DNA of 64,000 nt, from contig OU744736.1 in the NCBI GenBank assembly GCA_916613615.1, forward strand, positions 6,356,224-6,420,223, in the 5' to 3' direction. Position 1 is the first letter of the stretch. Every line of letters starts with the position of its first letter. Origin of the DNA: Steromphala cineraria. Lineage: Eukaryota; Mollusca; Gastropoda; Trochida; Trochidae. Positions 38,985-47,900 of the stretch are shown here, piece by piece. Under the pieces are notes generated by a model. That model worked only from the letters and a program-made list of their open reading frames with translations. It was not told the origin of the DNA and ran no database searches. The translations under genes were made by a program, and so were the position numbers.

Positions 38985-39359
38985 CTAACCTGTAGCTCTG
39001 GCCTGCACCTCTGACATGATCAATGCTTCCTGTCTCACTTCATCCATATATTTTAATATAAATGTTATCACTGGTGTATTTTCAATTAAAAGTCGTTTTC
39101 GCACATCATCTGTGGTGACAGGATCAGCCAAACGTGTTAGCATAGTCAAATAGTTATTATTAGGATTGGGTTGAAGATATTTTCTTCTTTCACTCATTGT
39201 CACCACTATACGAGCATCTAATAAACGTCTAGCTACGGCGACAATGGCTAACATCTGTTCACCATTCATATCCGTCACTTCTTGTATGGTATATTCATAG
39301 TCATGAAACTGAATTAGACTCTGCAGAAAATCATAATGTCTCAATATATATCGTGCCAT
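38985..39359 (-). CDS. Hypothetical protein of the Polinton-like element (124 aa)
   Basis: ATG at 39359, stop at 38985. Its start lies one base after the stop of the neighbouring 39361-39708 frame, a very tight arrangement. It contains YLTMLTRLADPVTTDDVRKR followed by LLIENTPVITFILKYM. A short helical 'LADP...RKRLL' stretch of this kind recurs in small proteins of animal Polinton-like elements, but I cannot name its function. Probably a small structural or core protein; low certainty. Confidence 0.55.
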   Translation of the reverse strand: MARYILRHYDFLQSLIQFHDYEYTIQEVTDMNGEQMLAIVAVARRLLDARIVVTMSERRKYLQPNPNNNYLTMLTRLADPVTTDDVRKRLLIENTPVITFILKYMDEVRQEALIMSEVQARATG

Positions 39360-39360
39360 G

Positions 39361-39708
39361 TTAGAACCATAAAGGAAGTGGTTTCAAGTGAAGAGTCACT
39401 GTGACTGTACCCGTTAAAAATGTAGCTGGCTGACCTTCTTCGTCAGTGATGATGATATCAATGCTTGTGAGATCACGTACTTTGATGGGGACATATTGAT
39501 ATCTTGTGAAAATAAAGGATTTTTCATTGTTTAAACATAATCGTCTGAGTAAAGGCTCTTGGTTTTCACCCACATAAGTTGAATCACAGATAGAAGAATG
39601 AACATAAATTTCTTTGAACTTTGAACTTCTTCTGACACTCTTAATACTGATTTCGGTTAGAGCAATCATCCAAGAATGTTCAAAATGTAGTAGTTCATTC
39701 AATTGCAC
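39361..39708 (-). CDS. Virion-associated-like protein, 5' end uncertain (possible frameshift)
   Basis: The C-terminal part is distinctive: EPLLRRLCL, then YVPIKVRDLTSIDIIITDEE and GTVTVTLHLK. This 'Y-V-P-...-I-I-I...G-x-V-x-V-x-L-H' pattern recurs beside A32-like ATPases in animal Polinton-like elements, where it is taken to be a minor structural protein; my assignment rests on that pattern. The frame is open upstream to about 39774 (start of a homologous-looking N-terminus) but has no ATG, while an ATG at 39781 is in another frame after a short A-run. This suggests a 1-bp indel near 39775, or a non-AUG start. Confidence 0.55.
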   Translation of the reverse strand: MQLNELLHFEHSWMIALTEISIKSVRRSSKFKEIYVHSSICDSTYVGENQEPLLRRLCLNNEKSFIFTRYQYVPIKVRDLTSIDIIITDEEGQPATFLTGTVTVTLHLKPLPLWF

Positions 39709-40066
39709 TCGAAATGACCAGGACTGATTGTCAGGATATCTATCTTTACTGTCACTACTTCTTAAAATTATATTTTTCCATGATCACTTTTGAGATTTGA
39801 TTTTAGGATTGGGAAGTAAATAACCAAGACTACTACTTTAAAGTGCTGTCCATAAATTAGAATTTCCTTTTTCTAAGGACAAATTTACAATACAAGTAAT
39901 GACCACTATGTAAATAATGATGATTTAAGAGAAAAATACTGTTTCGTTTTTGACCACTTTTTTTCCAAGTAAACTTCAGGTTTCATTTGACCCACTACGT
40001 GAAAGAGGTTGTGACTCAATGGGGTCTTCCATCCTTTTGCGTTTGAAATACATTAACACCTTCCTT
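39709..40066. other. Spacer between the structural-like ORF and the integrase
   Basis: This holds the probable N-terminal extension of the 39361-39708 protein (to about 39781). It also holds a 25-codon minus-strand frame (40053-39976) beginning MYFKRKRMEDP, just downstream of the integrase. The latter is too short to call a gene. Nothing else is seen. Confidence 0.4.
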
Positions 40067-41188
40067 TTATAGGGTCTGATACTGTCTCATGTCTTTCTCA
40101 AGAATCCATGAGTTGTATTTCTTTGACCAATGTAACCATTTCACCAATACTTCTTTTCTTTTGTTTCGTGTTCTCTTTTTAACAATTTCCTGTATCCTAT
40201 ATTCTTGGTCTGGGTTTTCAGTCACGAATTGCAATTCAGCAGTATAAAATGAACCTTCAATAGGATCACCTCCCCAATCTTTCAGTTTGTACAAATCATT
40301 GTCTTGAGACCAATAGCGTTGGGTAATGGTAAAAATTTCCCCACTCCATTTTTCCTGATATTCTCTATCAAATTTACCATTCAAATGACTTATTCGAACT
40401 GTATCTCCTACTTTGAATGTGAATTTTCTTTTTGCATTCTTCCTGGGTGGTTTCTGTTGCTTGGTTTTGATCAAATACTGTGATAACCTCACTTCTCCTT
40501 CATTATGTCTATTGACACTAGCAGGAGCTTGTCCCAACATTCTATGTTTTGTATTGTTATAACTCTTGGCCACTTTTTGTAATATATCTATATATCTATA
40601 TGTGACGTTTTTCAGCATATATCGGTACAGTCGCATTTTTAGAGTTTTTATCACTCTCTCAGCATAAGGAGATTTTGTCTCATTGAGTGTAAACAGCTGT
40701 GTTACCTTGTGATTTTTCAAAAACGTTTTGACCCATTGATTCTTAAATTCAGATCCCATATCAGATTGAAAAATACCAGGTCGACCTACTTGTGTTTCCC
40801 ACAATGTTGTCAAAGCTTACACTACTTCCTGACCTTTTGTTGATTGTAGCGGATAGATCCACAGATAGCGGGAAAATAAATCAATGATAACCAATACATA
40901 TTTTACCCCATCATTATACTTGGCTAATGAAACCATATTCATCAAATCGGCTTGCCAGTGACTATCTAGACCTTCAACAACATATGTATTTCTTGGAAAT
41001 TTTCGTCTCACTTGATGAGTCATAGTGTATGTTTCCTGACCTTTCAGCCATTTCTTGATGCGATGAAGACCAATCTTTAATTGACCTTCAGCTTTCACAG
41101 TTTCGTATAATTTATTGGCTCCAGCATAACTTCCTGGATGAGATGGATCATAATATATTGCATGTAAGTAGTCTTCCCAAGGAGCCAT
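40067..41188 (-). pseudogene. Retroviral-type integrase with chromodomain, interrupted by one stop
   Basis: ATG at 41188. The frame runs to an in-frame TAA at 40819-40817, then continues in the same frame to 40067, so one nonsense codon splits an otherwise intact protein of about 373 residues. DDE residues are visible: Asp in WQADLMNM, Asp in FQSDMGSEF, Glu in PYAERVIKTLK. After a basic SH3-like segment (FKVGDTVRISHLNG) there is a C-terminal chromodomain (YRIQEIVKKR... VLVKWLHW...YNSW). This domain order is that of Polinton integrases, which cut and join the element's ends and may direct insertion to particular chromatin. With the stop, this copy would need readthrough or a helper. Confidence 0.9.
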
Positions 41189-41303
41189 GATGGGTAAATG
41201 GGCCTATCCTGTAGATTTCACACTATTTATATATCTACAAAAAGAAGACCAACACAAGAAAAATACATACTATATGTTTTATTACAATATCATGATATAT
41301 CAA

Positions 41304-41648
41304 TCACACTGTTGAACCGAGGTAACATGTTTTACCAACAGTATCACTCTTTTGGTTAGGTTGTCCTACCATATACAAATAGTCACAGTCTGGGGACCAT
41401 CGCTTATGTTCAAGCCAAGGGTTATCAGTAGAGGTCCAGTCCTTGAGACGAATACCACATTTAAAACAAATACACAAGTCCCCACGATTCAAGTAATAGA
41501 GTCCAGCATGAGCCAAGTCTCTTGGATTTTGTTTCATCTGCAAAGGCCAGTCGAACGATTCCAGTCTTTTCTCAAAGGAAGTGTAACCAGGCCTAGTTGG
41601 TAATGAACCACTGCAATCAGCAACTGTCTCATATCCATAGGAATCCAT
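41304..41648 (-). CDS. BIR-domain (IAP-like) protein carried by the element
   Basis: ATG at 41648, 114 residues. A single baculoviral IAP repeat fills most of the protein: R-LESFDWP, then LAHAGLYYLNRGDLCICFKC, then W...DNPWLEHKRWSPDCDYL. The zinc ligands fit CxxC-x16-H-x6-C exactly. There is no RING, CARD or UBA domain after it. BIR proteins bind and restrain caspases or their activators; this is known for baculovirus and cellular IAPs, and an anti-apoptotic role here is inference. The reading frame is the same as that of the upstream PC4-like gene and is separated from it by only one stop (TAA at 41711-41709), so the two may once have been one protein. It lies between the PC4-like gene and the integrase. 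Confidence 0.85.
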   Translation of the reverse strand: MDSYGYETVADCSGSLPTRPGYTSFEKRLESFDWPLQMKQNPRDLAHAGLYYLNRGDLCICFKCGIRLKDWTSTDNPWLEHKRWSPDCDYLYMVGQPNQKSDTVGKTCYLGSTV

Positions 41649-41708
41649 GCTATCAGAGTGAATATCAAACACGTCTGTACAGTCCAAAGTCTCTGAGCGT
41701 AATGCACT

Positions 41709-42407
41709 TTACCAGTTCATCCAATCTTCAGGATTACATTTCGAACATTGCAAATGCTCCATTTGTCCCTGATGAAAATGTTCATAATCTACACCAAGAT
41801 CATCATCGTCAACAATATCATCATTATTATCATCAGCAGCAAAATCTGGTGATACTAAATCAAGGTACATTGGAGGCAATTCATCTGATGTATTAAAAGG
41901 TGTTGCCACCTCATATTGTGTTCTTCCGTCAGAAGTGGTCTGTTCTTCTTTCTTCATTTTCTTGACCTCAGATGTAGTTTCTTCTTCCCAATGTTTTCGT
42001 TTGAGATGAACATTTGGTGAGGGTAACATGTCCAAGAGTTCGGGTACAAAGTCTGGCATCACATCACAACAGTCTCTCAATTTTGTCCACTGATCTTGGG
42101 ATAGTAGAATACCTTTTGAGGAAGGTACTAGTTTATTATCATTAAACTCCCAGTGTCTGAGATCCACACCATGGTCTTCTATGGTGGCATATACACTGGT
42201 TCCAACATGTGTATAAAAATATCTCTTACCATACTCATCTAAGAACTTGAACACTCCTGGCAGTTCCAACCAGTGTTTCAGAGTCAACATAATCCCTCGT
42301 CTGGTAGGATAGCTCTTACCATTAGGGAAAGTGTCATACTTGCGGACATGTATACTTAACATTCCATTCCACTTCGTGGCTGTCACAAACACATCTCCAT
42401 ATGACAT
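41709..42407 (-). CDS. Protein with two PC4-like DNA-binding domains
   Basis: ATG at 42407, 232 residues. Residues 6-53 read FVTATKWNGMLSIHVRKYDT, then GKSYPTRRGIMLTLKHWLEL, matching the PC4/Sub1 fold (a strand-turn unit ending in 'P-xx-GI-x-L-xx-xx-W'). A second, more divergent copy spans about 66-115 (VYATIEDHGVDLRHWEF, PSSKGILLSQDQWTKL). A Lys-rich segment (KRKHWEEE...KKMKKEEQ) and a strongly acidic tail follow, ending in a CSKC pair. PC4 proteins bind single-stranded DNA and act in transcription or replication. It is the first gene of the leftward cluster. A 34-codon frame (42487-42383) overlaps its start in another frame and has no known motif. Confidence 0.75.
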   Translation of the reverse strand: MSYGDVFVTATKWNGMLSIHVRKYDTFPNGKSYPTRRGIMLTLKHWLELPGVFKFLDEYGKRYFYTHVGTSVYATIEDHGVDLRHWEFNDNKLVPSSKGILLSQDQWTKLRDCCDVMPDFVPELLDMLPSPNVHLKRKHWEEETTSEVKKMKKEEQTTSDGRTQYEVATPFNTSDELPPMYLDLVSPDFAADDNNDDIVDDDDLGVDYEHFHQGQMEHLQCSKCNPEDWMNW

Positions 42408-42682
42408 CGAGACTCCTGAAGTTCTACCATTTGTCTATCAGTTTCTGTAAGAGGTCCATTCTTGGTCATCATATGCATATTCTCCATTTTCTGTCTTCGA
42501 GGTAAACTGCCAACAACACAAGTCAAGTCAGGAACATAAGAGATTCCTCACTTCTCAAGATTCGAATGATTGTTTCATGAAACAACGTGGCCTTTTATCA
42601 TACCTTGAAAGGGCATTAATGAGGTCACCTAAAAATAGATCATGACATCATGTCAGCACCTGTGGAAATAGGTCAGTAAGAA

Positions 42683-42742
42683 GGTCACGGGAAGGTCAAC
42701 CAGAGGTCCACAAAAATAGCCTAAAGAGGCCCCTATTCATCA
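42683..42742 (-). repeat. Right terminal inverted repeat of the Polinton-like element
   Basis: The inverse of 34835-34894; the outer 36 bases are identical, with a short mismatched stretch in the middle and identity again over GACCTCTGGTTGACC on the minus strand. The target duplication TATCAT follows at 42743-42748. Confidence 0.95.
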
Positions 42743-44931
42743 TATCATTCAAATGAATTTATTTATATATATCAGTACAAGGACGAAATGTGTTTGGTTG
42801 ATGCTTCAGCACTATGTTATTGTTAGAGTTAGCAGTACCAAAGAGTTACTGAAAACCAATTTTACTGATTTAATTTAATTCAACAAATTCATCGTAAGAA
42901 AGGTGTTGTTTTTTAAACGCGATTGCTAGTAGAATGAATAGATTAAGATAATAAAAGGTGTTGTGCAAGTTCTTAAAATAATAAGTCAATGCATTACTTC
43001 ATTAGCACAATTTTCACATTTCATTTATATAGAGACTATTTCATTTATTTTGCCGAATATCATTTCTATCTTATCGAGTAGAGTGAGAAAGTGATATTTT
43101 CACTAGGCGCAGTCACGAGTGAACATGACACTTTCTCACTTAACGAGTATATCAACATTACCAAGGCATGTATCTATAACTCCTACGGTATATCCGCTGA
43201 TCTTTGTACATGTATACTTCGCCCATTAGCATTGTTTGAAAAGAGCAAAAATAAAGCGTAATTGACTTTTAATCATGTCTTCCCGCGCCATAATGTAAGG
43301 AAAAGATATTTTATTTCCGTGACATACATTTCGCAACAAACTTCCCTGATTCATTTATACAGTGGAGTCACACCACAATGTAATATAAGAGTTCATGGTA
43401 TTTGCTTGATTAGAGCGAATTCAAGTATAACCAAAAGACGTGTGACCTACGTGACGATTCACAATTTTACCTCTAGTGAAGGAAAACACCAGGGACTAAA
43501 GACAAAGGAGATGGTTCGGTTAAACGTCTCTTATCGTTATCTTATCGTCTATATGTGAAAGTTTAGCTGACTTTCCATAATGTCAGCTAAGATCACGCTA
43601 TCGAACACGCCTCGGTGTAATCTGATACTACGAACTACACAATAGAACAATAATATGACGTCTTGTCTAAAAAAAGAAAATATCCTTGTGTTGAACTGAG
43701 ATACCCCTATTCAAAAGTTTAATTGTTTAAAAATATTATATTTACATGTTGATATACTTGTACATTCTATGTATTTACTTGAATCGTGACAAGAACACCC
43801 TTACAATAAAGAGTAATTTGGAAACAAAGTTTACGCTTAAAATTAGGAACACATATATTCTAACTACATGTCTACATAATCACATGAACGCAATGGACGA
43901 AAATATCTCGTTCATCATGATGTAGCTTAAATCATAAATATATGTAATATTTTTCATGAATAAAGTGAAAGGCATTGAATAATTCCATGTTTTTCTCGGT
44001 TGCTAGTCTTATCAACGCTTACTTGAATTTCGTCATTGTGCCTTCAGATGCCAGACGCTCAGACATAAACAGTAAAGGATATTCAAATTGTGCTATCCCT
44101 AACATGATGATAACATTTTGTTTTCGAAGCTATTTATTTAATTCATCCTGTTATCAATATTTCTCGTCCACTTCTGACATTAACGTTCATAAATTCAGAG
44201 TTGGTATCAACACATCAATAGTTATGGCTATTTGCTATCAAGTAATATAGTCACATATTTATAAGTTATCCTTTCAAAGTTCCGTATACTTCACAATCTA
44301 TAAATTCAAAATCAGCTATATAAGGAAGACAAAGGAATCATTGATTTAACTGCATTGACATGTACTAAATGGGATGATATGATTGTTGAAGATGAATACA
44401 GCAAAACATATCATTTACACCAGTATCCTTCCCAGTAAAATTACAGCAAGTCATGCCATCAACAAATGATAATGTATTAAAAGGAATAGCATTGTATTTG
44501 AAAACAAATCTGAACGTAAATGAGTCATAAATATTGTTTACTTTATATGTAACAGAACTGACATAAACCATTTTTGTACAACGTAAATACTCTGTTTGAG
44601 CTTTCATATTTATATGTATAACTCCGTACAAGTGAATTGTTTTATTTACTTTGTACTCTGTACTCTAAAACTGAATAAAGACTTTGATTTTGAAAATACG
44701 CTAACATGAATATTTTGCATGCTGCTTAACATTTTGTGAGAAGTAGAACTTTCTACTACAATTGGAACTGAAACATCGAATGTTAGTTTAGAGTTGTAGT
44801 TAATTTGCTTGATACACATGTATATAAGTATCATGTTGCTAGTGACTGCATCATTACAAGCATGTAAGGGTTATCAGAATGATAAGATAATGTTCTATTT
44901 TACGCTGACAGGCGGATAGGCGGACGTTAAC
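42743..44931. other. Intergenic DNA between the element and paralog C
   Basis: About 2.2 kb that includes the 5' flank of paralog C. I see no gene. An imperfect inverted repeat built on GTGAGAAAGTG / CACTTTCTCAC lies at about 43088-43140. Before the element inserted, B and C start codons would have been about 2.4 kb apart, so this stretch may hold regulatory DNA once shared by both. Confidence 0.5.
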
Positions 44932-47900
44932 ATGGAGATCGATGAAAAATTATTTGTGCTGTGTCCGAAATGTCAAACAAGGTATTTTTCAGTTTCAGTT
45001 AAGAAATTTTAAGGAACATGTTTCTTAATTAGTAGAAGTATGCTCAATTTGTGTATTGCCATGAATCATTTATCATTTTTAATAATCACCAATGCGGTGC
45101 AAGGTTCAATCGGGACAGGATATAAAGTTCTGATATTATTACAACTGAATTACATTTCCTTGAATTACTAGTAGATTAATCTTTATGCACACAAACTATA
45201 TATATATATGTATCTATAATGGTGACTCTATGTGATACATGTACAAAATATCCAATTTATTCAACCCCCATGCTCCTTAGGGGGAATATAGGTGATGTCA
45301 AGAAAATGAAAATTAATGGTTTCAATTGAAAGACAAAGTATTCAAACCAAATGGAACAGTAATAATTCAAATATATAACGTAACGTTTAACCATGCGATT
45401 CCTTTTTTTCACACAAAATGAATTAAAGGTGTTCACATAAAATGGCCGCCAATTGATTTTATGTGAATCTTCATACTTTGTCCTCTGACTATGGATGATT
45501 GGCTTGTGTAATGAGATGTTTGACACTGTCTATAAGAATAATCAACGAGTTGCGAGGAATTACGGATTATCTGTCCTGAGTTAATTATTGTGATAAACTC
45601 CGAGCTTCAGCGAGGAGTTTGACACAATAATTCACGGGGGCCAGATAATCCGTAATTCCGAGCATCGAGTTGGTTATTCTTTTTCTTACCCAAGATAGTT
45701 TTGATGCGTAAAAACGAGGGAAAAAGAGAAATATTAAAAATTTACGCTCGGCCGGTAAAGTACAAATTGTCCTCATACGCCATTCATAATTTTGATCACT
45801 ACTTCAGGATGAGCGGCTCAAAGTAGTTCGCAACATACGATCTAATAGTTTATTACATTGATGTCGCATTATATCAAAAAAATTATTGTATCATATCATA
45901 AAAAATCGATTTTATTGACTGCGCACAACCGGAAAGAAAAAGTAAGACGTCGCTAGCTTTCGTTACGTTTGACAAACCTAGTGAGGAATGTTTGACGTCA
46001 CTGTTTGACGTCATGTTTAATGACGTCATAGAGCTATGACGTAACGACAGTTCGGCCGGAACTAGCGCCGCCTTGAAGATTTAAACTTGTATTTACGGCA
46101 AAGAAAACGTCAGAAGGTCTTGATTTCCGATTACAAATGTTGTAGTAATGTGTGAATTTCGCAATTTAAGTATACAATTTTTCATCTATATCTCTCAACT
46201 GAAATAGAAGATCCAAGAAAAACATGAATGAATTCAAAATAGTTCCGTCAACCAATCAAAATGCGAGTTATTTTTAGAAAAACTGTAATTCCCATGACCA
46301 TTATGCAAACTATAATACCCGGCATATCCTTGCCCGCTTGGGTAAGAAATAATAATACATTTAGCATTTATATAACATACAATTATCAGTGAAAATTTTA
46401 AAATATAAAATTACCAAAAAAAACGTGTTACTGCCCCTTTTAAAGTGTACCAGAGTTCCCTCTTTTAGTTAACATTGTCACAATTTATCAATGTTGATAT
46501 CTTATAGATAGATACCCACTATTTCCGTGACACTTTGGTGTTTAGTGTTCCAATAAATGTTAAGGTGAACGACATTGTCACTCAACTAGAGCGCACCAAT
46601 GAGTCAAATGCTATTTGGGTAACTTCTCACAATAAGTAAAATTTGGTTGTACAGTTCATGTAACCAGTATCCATGTAGCTACAGGTTTTGCTTTTGACTT
46701 TGATCATATAAATACTTTTCATTGGTTCTTTTCCAAAAATGTTTTTCTTGTGTATGTCATGCATATCACATTTTGTTAAGTTTCAACGTTGTTTCATTAA
46801 ATCTCTTATCTTGCCGAACTTGCAAGTCGTATTCACTTGGTCGAATAAACACTACAATCGCGTTTATAACACACAGTCGTTGCAGAAAGAAAGAAAAAAG
46901 AACCTTATATACCTTGAATCAGAATGGTATTTCAATAAACACAATTCATTTTAAAAAAACAACACATTCATAAATGTGAAGTCGTTCATGTATATGCAGT
47001 ACATGTTAATTTTTATAATATTATATTTAAAAGCAAGATAAACCTGAATACGTTTATCGAAAATGTTCACAATTGTGCACAAGCAAAGCCTAGAAGCAAC
47101 TTTCCAATGAACACCAACATCCAGATTTATATTCTTGTAATGAATCATTAAACTACAAGGGTAATCTATCCCTCATGTGTTACCTTAATTACTTAGTTAT
47201 GTTAACAAAGGCATTTGAAATGTTCAATAATCAATACTATTTTGTTCTGTGCAGACATTTGCCAGGAAGCCTGGTAAATGGAACCTACGCCTCCAACTGT
47301 TTGAACTGTGGCTTCTTCTTCAAGTTCAATGTCTCTAGTCCTGTCAGGTCTTCTATATCCTTCACAATCAACAGGCAAACACAGAATGGTGAATCTATAA
47401 GTCCTTATTGCTTTCGTGAACCTAGTTAGTAGTTATAAGTCTTGTTACTGTTCGTGAAGGGACACTATCTATCTAAAGGCTGTTTCTAATGTCCTCTTTG
47501 GTTTTGGGTTATTACAATAAATACCTCGAAATGGTATTTATAACAATTCATTTGTAATGATCGTCCTATCTTGTTCCTCCATTGCTTACAATGTCTGCTA
47601 GTCCTGCACCTAATTGGATTAAACAGTTATCAGCTAGATTATTACTATAAACGTATCACTTACGATATGTTCAATACTCGGTTTGATATAAGTGTGGTTG
47701 GTTTCTGTTCAATAACTATTAGATCTCTTTATGGTTCTGCCTTGATGATATATGACCCCTGCGTTAACATTCGTATGGAATAATCGATGTAATGATAGGT
47801 TTTCTCAACCCATGTGTTCTCCAAATGAATTGAATACTACAGTTTCTAGTGACTATTCCTTCGAGAGTAAGGAACCTCCAACATCGTTTTTTATTTATGA

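Larger units (their letters stand above)
34835..42742 (-). mobile_element. Polinton/Maverick-like element with reduced gene set and IAP-like cargo, 7.9 kb
   Basis: The element begins TGATGAATAGGGG and ends with its inverse, giving TG...CA termini. Its 60-bp terminal inverted repeats are 34835-34894 and 42683-42742. It is flanked by a perfect 6-bp duplication, TATCAT at 34829-34834 and 42743-42748. A 6-bp duplication, a retroviral-type integrase with chromodomain and an A32-like ATPase together are the hallmark of Polintons/Mavericks and related adinto-like elements. All genes run leftward in the order PC4-like, BIR, integrase, three small ORFs, ATPase. Full-length Polintons are usually 15-20 kb and carry polymerase B, a protease and a major capsid protein; none of these is seen. 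The integrase carries a stop codon. This is either a deleted copy mobilised by relatives or a distinct small lineage. Confidence 0.92.
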
